This document shows positions 1 to 13,788 of a stretch of 64,000 nucleotides of DNA, piece by piece. How positions within the stretch are numbered: position 1 is the stretch's first letter; each line of letters begins with the position of its first letter. Where the stretch lies: NCBI RefSeq assembly GCF_014805685.1, contig NC_060885.1, positions 9,904,132 to 9,968,131 of the forward strand. Direction: 5' to 3'. This DNA is from Silurus meridionalis (Eukaryota; Chordata; Actinopteri; Siluriformes; Siluridae). A model generated the notes under the pieces. The model did no database searches and had not been told where the DNA came from. It saw only the letters and a program-made list of their open reading frames with translations. A program made the position numbers and the translations under genes.

Positions 1-746
1 AAGAGGCAATAAATATGTAAAAAAAAAAATCATCTCTGTTAAAAATTAGTTTTTTAACTGATGTGTGTAAATAATTTAGGCTGAAAGGGTAACTTGTCTG
101 TAACTCTAATTAAAGGCAAACTTAGCACCTCTGACTGATTTTTGTTGGTATTATGTCCATGCTACCCAGAGACAAATGTATATTTAAAAGCAGTCAAGAA
201 CTACTCTTTAACAATCTAACAGAACATGTTTATATTTGACATCTTCATGGTGTGTTTTACAAATTTGAAATCAAACCTCAGCAAAGAAAAAGATGTACAT
301 TTTCAATTATTTACAGTAATTTGTCACCTTAAGAATGCTACCACTATGTTCTTCATGTCCAAAAACAATTTGATGTTGCATTCAGTTGAAATTAGTGCCA
401 GTGCTAACAGCTTCTCATGGCTCATCGCTGACCTGAGATATGTTTGAGGTGTTGCTCTCTATTATGATGAAATTATCATCCTCTAAGGTCCTGAAATTTA
501 TATCAGCTATTCAGCAATGTTTTTCATTCACTACTTCATCTTTTAGTTTACGTAGATTGTTACGCCTAGTGGCCAAAATGTGAAATGCAACAAGAGCTAA
601 TTGAAGCCAACCGGTATAAGAATCATCATGCCCCATTCTTTATATTACAGGACTAATTAAGTAAATTGCCAGATTGTGTTTGTTTAAAATTACTCCATAA
701 CCACCAAGTTCTTGTTACTATTTCTAAGATCTAGGAGTGAATCTTC

Positions 747-794
747 TTCTTCTTCTTTCGGCTGCTCCCATTAGGGGTCGCCACAGCTAATGTC
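747..794 (-). repeat. SINE/LINE 3' tail fragment with (AAG)n end
   Basis: Reads GGTCGCCACAGC preceded by CTTCTTCTTCTTTCGGCT, that is, the complement of a GTGGCGACCCC...AAGAAG tail. The same tail occurs at 10377-10425 and in the complete SINE at 58398-58618. Confidence 0.55.
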
Positions 795-809
795 TGTATA
801 AAAAAAAAA

Positions 810-819
810 TATATATATA

Positions 820-891
<72 letters not shown>
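810..891. repeat. (TA)n microsatellite
   Basis: About 80 bases of almost pure TA dinucleotide, interrupted once by CTG near 820. Confidence 0.95.
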
Positions 892-893
<2 letters not shown>

Positions 894-1193
894 AAAACTT
901 ATTTTCCCAGAGATGATTGTTTTTTGCATGTTCATAAGGGTACTGGAAAACACGAAAGTGATGATAAAAATCTTAGATGGGAGGAATGTATTGTTTAATG
1001 GTTGTGCAAAAATAATATTTATGTTCGCTTGCGATTTCTTTTGCATTTGCATTTAATTTCCTTGTTGGCAGCAGGGCCTCAGTTCAAACAGCACATGCTG
1101 AACATAGAGCATATCATAAAGTTTAAATTTGAGCTTGGACAGAAGTATAAATTGTAAATAGAAGACAAAAAAAAAGGGTTATTTTGTGTGCAG

Positions 1194-1476
1194 TAAAACA
1201 CCGGGTTTGGGCGGCAAGGATCTGATGGCTTACTTGCCATTTCCCTAGCAGTTTTGTTACTGGGTCAATTTGCTAGCCCAACACCCATGTCCTCCTTTTG
1301 CAGCTGAGCTTGGGACCATCCATGGAAGAGTTCTTTATCCCCATTCCCACAAATGAGCACTGATGGGGGTTAAGGGCCTTGCTCAAGGGCCCAAGGGCTA
1401 TAGTCTGGAATGGATCTGACTTGAACCCACAAATCAAAAGTCCAATGCCTTAACCACTACGCTACCACCTCCCCCC
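1194..1476 (-). repeat. SINE-like repeat, tRNA-related
   Basis: On the minus strand the segment starts with a tRNA-like stretch (GGTGGTAGCGTAGTGGTTAA, then a GGGTTCAAGTC B-box-like motif near 1410-1430) and includes the complement of GGGCCTTGCTCAAGGGCCCA. This pattern is typical of teleost tRNA-derived SINEs. Boundaries are approximate. Confidence 0.5.
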
Positions 1477-1483
1477 AATCCTC

Positions 1484-1810
1484 ATCTGGGTGACACCAAA
1501 TGTTCATTCATTACAGTTCCTAAATTGTTTAAGTGTACTGTTCAGTGATAGGTGTTTAAATGCAGAACTGTTTATGTAAACTGTGGTCCTAAGCCATTGT
1601 AGTAGACTGTTGACAATAATTACAGTCCAAATCCATGCTCAAAGTTCATTAATTGCAGTAACTTTATGGAACTTTAGGCTGTTGACCATCCCCAGCTGCA
1701 CAAAGTGGTCTCCAATTGAAAATAACTCAAGGTGTTGGGATGAATCATGTGGATGTAAAAAGAGGAAAGGGACAAGATTAATCATAATAAAACCACTGAC
1801 AGCTTTTAAA
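1484..1810 (-). repeat. LINE 3'-region fragment
   Basis: Parallels 3421-3800 (shared ACCAAATGTTCATTCATTA-like start, TGGTCTCCAA block, GGATGTAAAAAGAGGAAAGG block and AAAACCACTGACAGCT end) at moderate identity. Both are minus-strand copies of the same abundant fish repeat, whose 3' end is also seen at 26475, 49831 and 60435. Confidence 0.55.
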
Positions 1811-2545
1811 AGGTGGGATATTACTCAGCAATGTTGAACCAGAGAGTGAAGGGAAAACAGACACTAGCACTCTGCTTATTGAAGATAAAGAGAATTATCT
1901 CTGGGCAATTCCTCAAAATTGTTGAAAAAAATCACTCATGAGGCTTGCTGAGGGAATGCTAAGAGTATGCAAAGATGGACGTATCAACTCCCAACTGCCT
2001 ATTACCGCACATCATTTAATTTGAGAATATGTTGTAAACAGGGCTAGAGATTTCTAGAGATTTGAAGAGATTTCAGAGTAAACCGGTGGCTAATAATGAT
2101 CAGTCTTCAAAAGCCACTGACGTGAATTGGCAGAATAAGGCTCTTCATTTTCATAATGCATTATAAACAAAAATAAACACTAACAGATTACATAGATGCA
2201 TCACGAGCTGCAATTTCTTTGCGTATCTGTTTAGCTTTTACATAGGACGCATTCCTTTCAGCGCTATCAGGTTAGTATGCAGAACAGTTGTATTTCGTTC
2301 ATCACTGTACACAGACTTTTCAAGTGAGTCAGGTGGGTCAGATTTTATATCCATATTGACAAAGAGCCAAGGCTTACACTCCAAGCTCTAGGCCCCAGGC
2401 AATTGCCTGCTCTGCCAATAGCTAGTGCCAGACCCTGGTCATAAATAACGTCATACATCCCACCAAAATATAGTCCTCATGAGCCTCTGACGATCCACAG
2501 AGCACGAGAGCAGCTAAATCAGCAGTTTACAAATGCAGATCACTT

Positions 2546-2546
<1 letters not shown>

Positions 2547-2593
<47 letters not shown>

Positions 2594-2594
2594 C
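2547..2594. repeat. (CA)n microsatellite
   Basis: About 24 AC repeats with one CG interruption. Confidence 0.95.
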
Positions 2595-2761
2595 AACGTA
2601 CAGATAGTGTTGTGATCTGATATGGCATGTAATGACAATAAACTGATCACTTGCTCCAAGACCACCATGGTGTCAAAACTCAGACAGTGGTGGGCACGCG
2701 CAATGTCAGCTGTGGACACATGTCCTCAGGATCACTCGGGGTTGCACTAAGTTTAAATAGG

Positions 2762-2794
<33 letters not shown>

Positions 2795-2809
2795 CGTGCG
2801 CGCGCGCAC
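2762..2809. repeat. (TG)n running into alternating (CG/TG) tract
   Basis: Thirteen TG units pass into GCGCGCGTGCGTGCGCGCGC, an unbroken purine-pyrimidine alternation of almost 50 bases, about 1.4 kb upstream of the first slc43a1 coding exon. Confidence 0.9.
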
Positions 2810-3219
2810 TGGCTGACGAATTATTGCCATTTATAGCGCGCATGTTGGAGAAAGAGAGTCCCATGCGCCTCGTGGACTGTGGCTTGTAGTTTCTCAGGAG
2901 TAATAAGCAAAAAGGACAGGGCAAAGAAAGTCAAGGCGGACATTCCAAAGTTGTATTTTTTTTATTCAGCAGCAAAAACTGTGACTTTTCCATAACTCTA
3001 TACACGGTCTGTCACGAATTGGTAAGTATTACACGTTCCGTCTGCATTGCGTTTTGCGCGTAAAACAGTGATGGACTTTGAAAAATATGATACTATTATA
3101 CTTTGATTATAAAAGCTACATATCCGTTTTTTTATGACTTCGTTCATATGACATGAACAAATAAATAAAGTTATAACTAACTTATTCTAAACTGTTCTCT
3201 GTGAGGATTATACTCATAC

Positions 3220-3800
3220 ATTATTTGTATAGCACTTTTATCAATGGACACTATTTCAAAGCAGCTTTACAGAGATAAATAGGCTATAGAATATGAAGTT
3301 ATGGTAGTGCCTTTAAGTCTCTATATATTTATCCATAATGAGTAAGCCAGTGGTGTCAAGGGAAAACTCTCTGGGATGGAATGAAAAAGAAACCTTGAGA
3401 GGAACCAGACTCAAAAGGGAACCCATCGTCCCTTATCTTGGTGGCACCGAATGTCCATTCATTATAGTGTTATCATTTTTGCGGTGAGCTGTTCAGTACA
3501 TAAATGCAGAATTATGTCTTATGTCACTGTAGCAGACTGACTTTATATTAATTGGGCTTTTATATTATTTTATGTACATATTTCATATAGACTTTATATT
3601 AAATACAATCCAAATCATAGTTCTTGAGTTGTTTGGGAACTTCAGGGATCTTTAGGCTTTTAAGGATGAACCATCCTCAGGTGCACACTGTGGTCTCCAA
3701 AAGAAGAGAGCTTCATCCAGAGGTAGGGTGTCTCGATAAATCAGGTGGATGTGAAAAGGAGAAAGGCACAGGATCAATAAAATTAAAACCACAGACAGCT
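3220..3800 (-). repeat. LINE 3'-region, longer copy
   Basis: The first part is the complement of the common fish tail GTAAAGCTGCTTTGAGACAA...GCGCTATA (here degraded at 3225-3275). It continues into the complement of TTCCTCTCAAGGTTTCTT (about 3390-3405) and the block shared with 1484-1810. Old and diverged. Confidence 0.6.
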
Positions 3801-4196
3801 AAAGTGAACACAGATTATTTTATAATGCCACCTGTCATGAGTTGGGACATGTTAGTCCACAAATGAGCAGTCAGTTCTCGAAGTTGTTTGGAAGCAGAAA
3901 AAATGGAAAAGTTTAAGGATCTGAAGAATAATGACAAAGGCAAAATTGTGATAGCTAACCTTCAAAAAACATTTCTAAAATGGCAATGTTTATCATTTTC
4001 AATACTTACCAGTAAACTGATGACAGGGTCGTATGCACCCAAGACTCATTGATGCATGTGGGGTTTGAAGGCAAGTCCATATTGTCTAAGACCACAGAAG
4101 AGCTACTATAGCACAAACTGACTGTATGTACTTGTATGAATGTTACATTTGTAATTCATTTGATGATTTGGGTTCTTCTTGTTCATTTTTTAGGAA

Positions 4197-4753
4197 ATGG
4201 CACCATCTCTCTCACAAGCCTACAGAAGGCGCTGGTGGATGGCCTTAACGGCTATACTTGAGAACCTGCTCTTTTCGGCAGTGTTGTTGGGCTGGGGTTC
4301 ACTCCTAATCATGCTCAAGGCTGAGGGTTTCTATTCACATTTGTGCATAGGTATACTATCCCATAAAGGACAAACAAGCAGCATACCTCACCAGTTAAAA
4401 TAAATAAATGCATATATACATATATCAGTAATTCCCCGTTTATCATGGTGGTTACGTTCTAAAACTGCGCACGATAAACGAAAAACCGTAATAAACAGAC
4501 GCCACCCCAAAAATGCTATTTATGTATACAGTACTGTACTGTATTAAAATTTTACTTCATTTTATAATTGCTAATTATATTTTTATTAAGAAGTTGAATT
4601 ATTTCAACATAAAACTCAACAAAAAAAATTCCCAGTTTTTGGTCTACAGTGCTATCAGAGAATCAGAAAATTAGAGAAACAACTTAGTTATGTGGCAAAT
4701 GCAATTCCGCGATAAACCGGGGGCATGAGATTCAAACCGTGGTAAAGCGGGGG

Positions 4754-4822
<69 letters not shown>

Positions 4823-6371
4823 CTAACAGCAAGTTACGGATTATCTTAAAATTCACAGGAATCAGCAGCGGGATCAAATATTTAGGAACGTACAGAATAA
4901 CATATAACAATAACTGTGTTTTCACTAACAAATTCCATAATAATAAAAAAACAAAATATGTTCCTCTTCCACATACTGTTTTAACTTAATACCAAATTAA
5001 GATTTGATAAACATTGGCTACATTAAAGTATTTCTAATATTGCTTCCCTCATGATCTCATAGAAAATGAGACTAAGCATCATGGTAACAGCAGCTTGGAG
5101 GAGAGCTCTGTGTGGCTGAGCTGTTTTGAGCAAGAGGAAATCCTAAATCTTGGCTTTACGATCGGTTCGTTCATCATCAGTGCAGCTACTCTGCCCCTGG
5201 GAATCCTGATGGACAAGTTTGGGCCACGCCCCCTTAGGCTTCTGGGCAGGTACATGACATTCAATATTAGGCACTTACTACTTACTACTAATTATGTTGT
5301 ATTTAGAGCTTTAAAGATAGATATCCAATGGACAAAATTTTTATGTCTATTAGATATCTATCCAGTGGGATTATGGTATAGTAAGTAAGAAGCACTTCAA
5401 TCACAGACATAGCAAAAAATGACAAGTATTTATCTATAAATATTAATGAAATGCTCAAAAGTAGCTGCAACATCGATTGAAGAAAGAAGAGGGTAGTGGC
5501 AAATATTTTTTTTTTACTCCATGTCATCTTAATGAAAATATATATAGGCAATACATTGCAAAAAGATGACACTGAGTACAAAAAAATAGAAGGATATCAA
5601 CAATACATGGTTAAGATTTTCAATTGAACAATGATGACAGTGTGACATCTAGCCTAATTTTTTATCTCTCCTATTACTCTAACACTAAACAAGTGGTTCA
5701 TGCAAAATTGATTGAAGGTAGGAAGAGTAGTTTAGGAAAGGGCAGAGTATACATTGTTGTTCTCAGCAATACTATTTATTTGTAAACAGATTTATAAATA
5801 AATTGTCACATATACATAGTCTTACAAAGTTTTAAATGTGTGGAGCTTTTTTTTGTTTTCCAATTTGTTACGAAGCTTGGGCAATGTGCTCCTTCTGAAT
5901 CAGAGATGGTTTAGGGCCTTGTTCAATGGCTAAACAGTGACAGCTTGTTCTAAGGTTTAAGATCAAATTCTTCTGACCAGTAACCCTAATTAATGAGGCA
6001 GCCCTAAGATTATGACACCTGGATGTTATCTTCTGTGAGTACAGTCCAAACCAAATCCTGCTAAGCTTCTGATCTCAATAGACATCTGGAGTGGCAGCTT
6101 GGCGATGCCAGGGTTTAGACCCCTGGCCTTCTGATCAGTCACCCAGCTCCTTAACCACTGAGCTACCACCTTCCCAATTATGATCAATGATTAATATTTT
6201 ATTTATGGGATATGATAAGGAGTTGTGTATATTTCATTTGCTTTACCACTGCACAAAATGAACAATTTTTACTTTTTGTTTGCTCCTAGTTCCTGTTTTG
6301 CCTTTTCAAATATTTTAATTGCAGTGGCAGCATATGATCCTTCAAGTGAGTGCATTACCTTTAACTACTGA

Positions 6372-6440
<69 letters not shown>

Positions 6441-9400
6441 AGATTTTTTTATATACATATGCTATTTGGACAAAAGCTTTGGGACACCTGCATTTTTCAG
6501 CCATAAGTGGTTCTTCTCCAAACTATAATCATAAAGGCACACAATTATATAGGAGTTTAGATTAAATCTTCCCTTCACTTGAACTAGGAGGCTCCAACCT
6601 GTTCCTGACAAAGCCAGCTCCATGAAGATATCGTTTGCATGGGATGGAGTGGAAGTTCTTGATGTGCCAGCTTTGGGATTAAATGGAATGCTGACTGTAC
6701 CCCAGGCCTCCTCACCCTACATCATTTCTGTGTTACATTTTCCCAGAAGAGTGGAGGTTATTATAACAGCATATGGAGTCTACTTCCAGAAAGCACATAC
6801 AGTGGTGTGAAAAAGTGCCCAGATTTCTTATTTAAATTAGTTTGATGATCTTAAACATTAAAGTGTGACAAACATGCAAAAAATTAAGAAATCAGGAAAG
6901 GGGCAAACACCTTTTTACACCACTGTACAGTATCTCACAAAAGTGAGTACACCACTCACATTTCAGCGGCCATATGTTCTCAAGGGACGATAATATAAAA
7001 ATTAAACTTAGATATACTTTAGAGTAGTCAATGTGCAGCTTGTAAAGCAGTACAGATTTACTGTCCTTTAAAAAATCTTCACATACAACCATTATTGTCA
7101 AAATAACTGGTAACAAAAATGAGTACACCCTAAGTGAACATGTCAAAACTGTCTCCAAAGTGACAATATTTTGTGTGAGCACCACTGTTATCAAGGAACT
7201 CTTTCACATCTTACATAATGACATCACGGAGCTGCTGAATGTTAGACACATGGCGCTTCTCCACCTTCCGTTTGGGAGGCCCCACCGTAGCTCAATAGGG
7301 TTCAGGTCTGAAGACACACTTGTCCACTCAATCACCTTCACCTTCAGCTTTCTCCACAAGGCAGTTGCCATCTTGGCAGGGTGTTTGTGTTTAATATTAT
7401 GTTGGAAAACTGCCATTCAGCCTAGTTCCTGAAGAGAGGGCATCATGCTCTGCTTTAGAATGTCACAGTACATGTTGAAATCCATGTTTTTCTCAATGAA
7501 ACACAGCTCTCCAGTACAAGCAGTACTCATGCTGCCCCACCAGCATGCACAATTTCACAATTTTCTTAGTCCCATCAGACCAAAGGACATGGTTTCAGTA
7601 ATGCATGCTCTTAGTCAGGTCGTATTCAGCAAATTGTTTGTGGGCTTTCTTGTTTCCTTCTTAGGTGACGGCCATGTAAATTAACTGGTTGCAGTGTGTG
7701 TCGTGTGGTCTGAGCACTGACAAGTTGACCTTCCGTTTCTGCAACCTCTTAAGCAATGCTGCAGCACTCATGCGTCTGTTTTTTGAAGCCAGATTCTGCA
7801 CCTGACACACAGCACGAGGACTCAATTTCTTTGATTGACCTTTGCGAGGTCTGTTCCGAGTGGAACCTGTCTTAGAAAACTCTGTTTGACCCTGGCCACT
7901 GCACTGTAACTTCAGGGTGTTACCGATCTTATAGCTTAGGCCATCTTTGTAAAGAGCAACAAATCTAATTCTAAAATCCTCAGAAAATCTTTGCCATGAT
8001 GTGCCATATTGAACATCCAGTGGTCAGTTTGAGAGAATTGTACTCAAGCACCAAATTCAAACTGCTCTAATACATGATACACAAACGTGTTTGGTCCTGT
8101 CAAGCAGATAAAAACAGGAAAATGATGAATAGGACATTTTGTTTTGCATAGTTAAATGACGTACAGCTGCTATCACTTAGGGTGTACTCACCTTTATTGG
8201 CAGCTATAACAACAATAATGTCTGTTGTGTTGAGGTATTTTTACAAGCTGCACATTGACTATTTTAAAATATATAAACATTTCTTTCTATAGTATTGCCC
8301 TTAAGATCATAAAATAAAATGGTTGCTAAAATGTGAAAGGTGTACCCACTTTTGTGAGATACTGTAACAATCTTATGGCTGGGTGTCCACAAATCTTTGC
8401 CCATATAGTGACCATTACATGTGTGGTGTAGTATGCAATACAGAGACAGTATACCGAATTTTTTATTTGATCTTTTTACATCTCAGTATTGTCACCTCTC
8501 ATCTTTATTGCTGTCTCCTTCAATGGCTTTGGAGGAATATGCCTGACCTTTACTTCACTAACGGTAGGACCAACAAATACGCACATGTTTTTCTCATTGA
8601 TTTATCTGTAGCTTTAAGTAACCACTATTCCTCTCATACTATCTAGTCATCTATCAATTTAGTTGTAGTCACTGAAGAACGATGAATATCTAAATAAACT
8701 GAAAAGTTATGATGCCAATGCAACTCATGTAGACCATAACAGCTAATAACAAAAAATATATATAAATATATTTTATTATATTTTAATTTAAATGAACTTT
8801 CTTTTATTTGTATTTTTACATAATATGTCATTTATGCTTTTACATAATCAATCATTTTATAATAGAAAAAAAACCTGGCATACACACTTTCCGTTTCAGA
8901 GTTTTCCAATAGAATTCTCAAGCACATGTTTGGGATTTGTTCCACTAAATTGATTTGAAGAGATGCAATAAAAAGTTGATCCAATTTAAAAGTATAGTAA
9001 CATGGTATAACAATCATACAGTCATAAACATAGAGATATGGATTTCTTTACTAATTAATGGTTTAAATTACTTAAACTTACTGCCATAACAAAACACTAT
9101 AGCTATGCCAGTAAGTTTCAGCATGCCCAATTTGCTGTCACCTAGGAATTGATTTTATTTTGTGAAACTGCTAGCAAGTTGAATTACACAAGAGCAGGCA
9201 TTTGCGTGCATGCGTGTGTTTCTGTGTGTATTTTGGTTAGTTACTCTCCAGAGGCACATGTTGTCCCACTTCAAGGCCCTAAATATTGCCATGACATTTT
9301 TGGCCAATCAGAGGGCAGGTCAGTGCTCACGCCCTCACCACAGCCATTCCCATGTTCCCGTAAACTGTAATGTAAACTCCCTCTGTCACACTCCCCATAG

Positions 9401-9781
9401 CAGTTCCAATGTCCTACCACTATTTTCCCTTTCATTCTTTTCACACATCTTATACCCAAAAATCATGCTGTCATTCTTTTCATTCCTCTGTTCAACCTAC
9501 TTTTTTTGTTTATTGGACAGATTAATAATTAATAGCTTAACATACAGTATATGGGATAAGAAAGAGAAACTGATAATTTTTCTTTGGTTTTAGAGTCTCC
9601 ATGTATGTACTTCCTTCTCCTACATATAATGGATAATTTATTTAGTTTTTCTGTCTCCATGCCAGACTTCCGTTTAGTAATCCACGTTCATGGCCAGCAT
9701 GAATATAAATACCTCAGAGAAGCAGATATAGAAATGCCAAAATAGAATATGAACAGAAAAGTGTGGGTAATGAAGAGAGAT

Positions 9782-9842
<61 letters not shown>

Positions 9843-11040
9843 ATGAGCACTACTCCTGCATCTGTAGTGTATATGAAAATACAGCTAACAAGAATTTTAT
9901 GTTACTCTGTACTGAGATCTGAAAGGAAAACCTTTATTTTTGTATTCATTAATTTAATATTGCTTTATCCTGATCTAAGTTGTGAGTCTGTCCTGTCCAC
10001 TAGGCATGAGACAGGAATACACTCATTAATCCCTAACAGAAAACATGTTGATTTAAAACTCACTTATAAAAGAAAATGAATGGCAAATGTTGAATTCCAT
10101 TGATTACTTTATTTGCTGTACAGTCAAAACATTCAATAAACATGAATTCACATGCTGAGTGCATGTATTCATATCTGATTAACCATTCTTTTGGCTAATG
10201 TGAAAATGAATCTGGAGCCCATCCTGGAAACACCAGGTGTGAGGTGTGAGAACACCCTGGATTACATGTCAGTCTATTACAGGGCACCACACACTAGGGG
10301 TGTAACGGCACACGTATTCATAACAAACATTTTCGGTACAGGGCTTTTTGTACGGTACACACATGTACCCAATCTTCTTCTTCTTCTTTTAACTTCTCCC
10401 ATTAGGGGCACCACAGTGGATCATCCACACACATGTACCCAATACAATCCTTTTTAAATTAAAATCTGAGTTCCCTCAGGAACGTAAGTTTGTTTAGTCT
10501 CCGCCTTGCACTTTAAATGCATTTTTTAATTATAATGATTATTATTAAACCCTAAAACATACACAACAATGCCAGGGGTATAAAAACAGTGTTACTGTGT
10601 TACTGTGGCTATTCACTACGTCCCGGAAATAACATTTGTTTTGCGCATGCATGACAACGCTAAAGAATAAAGAACGTTAGTCGCTAACGAGGAAGTAGCC
10701 TGCGACTAACAATTAAGGATAGAGGGATTGAAGTAATTTGTTAAAGTATGCTGAAATTAGTTAAACAGTTGAGTAGAATATATATTTTAAATGGGGTCTA
10801 ACAAATGTAAAATTTTTAATGACATTTTTTCATTTATTTAATTTTATTCAATCAATTTAATTTGTGCCAATTCAATTGATTAATTAAGTTAATCAAGTTA
10901 ATAAAAAAGTGTATTGCATTCATTTTATTTATTCAATTTTATTTATAAAAAATATAAAATATTATTCCATATATTATTTTACAGAGCAGGCATTTTATTT
11001 AAAATTGCTTTAAAAATGTAAACTGTTGATGATCACAAAT

Positions 11041-11079
<39 letters not shown>

Positions 11080-13027
11080 CTGCAAATTAAAAATAAATAA
11101 ATAAATACATTTTGTTTTAAGACTTAAAAGGTACCAAACCGTGAATTTTGTGTACCTTTACACACCATACACACATCATTTAGAGTCTCCAATTCACCTA
11201 CCAGGACCGAACTTAATACAGCTAAATGTAATTTAATATACTTATACTTTCCTAAATCTCACCTTCCACATGAAAAACATACCTCTGAAAGGTATTCCAA
11301 GTGAGTTTTAAATAATATATATGCTTTATATATAAATTCTTAAACATAAAGAATTGTATCACTATTTTTATTCTTAGTTATACCTTGTACTTTTATACTT
11401 TCTATACTTTTATATTTCAATTTCACTGCATGTATGAATGTGTATGTGACAAATAAAATTTGAAATAAAATTTGACGTTCAAGTTTGGGACCTTAAAAGT
11501 ATTCTTTTAAGCTCTAACTGCTCATTTGTAGACTATGCCCCTGAATAAATGTAAAATTAAAATCTTGTTTCCTCAGCTCGCCAACATGTTTGGAAATGTG
11601 CGTTCTACCATTCTTTCCCTAATGATTGGTTCCTATGCTTCTTCTGCTGTTACCTTCCCGGGAGTCAAGGTAAGACACAAAGTAGTAACATAAAAAATTT
11701 GACTACTGTATATTGCATGTGACTTTATTGCATATGAACATTTTGTAGTGTGTGCCAAAGTAGCTAATGCTTTAATGCCTTGGTTGACAAATGATGTATA
11801 GACAAAACCTAGACGAAAACTGTGAAGACTGACACATGATATTATATTAAGACAAATTCTGGGTTAATATTTATATGAATCTTTGTCCTGGATCTCCGTT
11901 GAACCGAGTTCCTCTCTCTATATAGATCATAATTATACACAAATATAACACAACAGACTGAAAAATGTGTTGTAGGCAATGTGGAGAAGTTTATTTACAA
12001 AGTAAGCAGAAAAGTTAAGGAAACCGACAATCAACAGAAGTTACAGATTGAATTTAGCAAGACTTTACAACATTGGTAGGCAAATAGTCATTCTGTCTAA
12101 CAGCGTTTGAACTTCTGCAGTAACTTATAAAGTTTTCGTCACACAGTGGATATTATGTTTGATCAAGCAGTTTTTTTGGTTGCGTGCCATAGAAAAATAA
12201 GATTTGCGTTGGTAAATGATCTAAATATCAGCTGTCAAATGATGTTTCTAAAACAGTAGACGTGACAGCGTACAATGTAGGTACTAGATTTAGGAAGTTT
12301 AGCTGATAAAATCTAATTTAAGTTAATCAATAATCATTTCATTACTGATGCAAGCACATATAGATATGTTTTATTAAAGAAATAAACAGATTTTATTTCA
12401 GAAAGGTTTTTCATGGCTGCCATGCAGGTCAATGAGATGTAGATGAATATTAAGTCTATATAAAAGTAAAATTGCCATTTGGCAGGCATTCGAAAGCATG
12501 GATTTTATTAAAGTTTTGGCACTGAATTAAGCTCTCGTCAGGTGTTCAAGCATCTTCTCACGACACTAGCGAGGGAAGTTAAGTCTTGACTTCTCCACAC
12601 AGACATTTTAAATGCTAATGTTTTTTTTTTTATTCTTTCATTAGCTAATCTATGATTTAGGGGTGTCATTCCGCTTGATCTTCTGGGTGTGGGCAGGATT
12701 GGCATGTCTTGTTTTCCTCAATTGCTTACTTAACTGGCCTGTGGAGTCTTTTCCTGCTCCTGAAGATATCAGCTACATGTAAGTATTTTATTCAGTGTAT
12801 ATACAAAAAAAAAATAATAATAAATATTAAATGGCTTTATTTCCTCCTTTTTGTTTTCCTTATACAGTAAAAAAGTAAAGCTGAGTGGTGTAGCAATGGA
12901 CCACAAGGTGACAGGGGATCGCTGCTACAGCCATGTAACCACTGTGGGACAGGAAATGGATAAAAAACAGTTTTTGGATGAGTATAAACAAAGCAATGGA
13001 GCAGCCACACCGAGCCAAGGTAAGATT

Positions 13028-13073
<46 letters not shown>

Positions 13074-13719
13074 AGGACAGTGTGACAGCAGTTAAGTGTG
13101 CAGGACAGACTGGTTAAAAGTGGAGGTTGGATTACATCAAGAATCAGATCTGAGTCCTTTTTCCTGTTTGCAGTGGTGATGAACAGGTTGATGGACAAGG
13201 TCAGACAGGAGTCTCCGTGGACTATGATGTTTGCGAATGATATTGTGATTTGTAGTGAGAGTAGGGAGCAGGTTGAGAAAAGCCTGGAGAGCTGGAGGAA
13301 ATGAAAGTCAGTAGGAGTTAAACAGAGTACAGGTGTGTGAATAAGAGGGAGGGCAGTGCAGTGGTGCGGTTGCAGAGAAAAGAGGTGGAGAAGGTGGAGG
13401 AGTTCAGGTACCTGGGGTCAACAGTGCAAAGTAATGAAGAGCGTGTTAGAGAAGTGAAGAAAAGAGTGCAGGCATGGTGGAGTGGGTGGAGAAGAGTGAT
13501 AGCAGGAGTGATTTGTGATAGAAGAGTGTTTTTGAAAGTGAAAGTTTATGGGACTGTGGTGAGACCTGCTAGAGACAGTGGCTTTGACTAAAAGACAGGA
13601 GGTGGAGCTGGAGGTAGCAGAGCTGAAGATGTGAGATTTTCATTGGGAGTGATGAGGATGCACAGGATTAGAAACGAGTTTATTAGAGGACAGCGCATGT
13701 AGGATGTTTTGGTTATATA

Positions 13720-13788
<69 letters not shown>

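Larger units (their letters stand above)
6465..8405. mobile_element. outer Tc1/mariner-type element interrupted by two younger elements
   Basis: Left end TTTGGACAAAAGCTTTGGGA and right end (complement) ATGGGCAAAGATTTGTGGACACC are inverted repeats beside TA dinucleotides at 6463-6464 and 8406-8407. The left 330 bases keep CCCAGGCCTCCTCACC and CCCAGAAGAGTGGAGGTTAT, typical of an abundant fish non-autonomous Tc1-like family. The rest is displaced by the insertions at 6800-6925 and 6928-8364. Confidence 0.7.

Noticed and set aside
2547..2594. CRISPR-like array
   Set aside because: All regularly spaced short repeats in the window are microsatellites without spacers.
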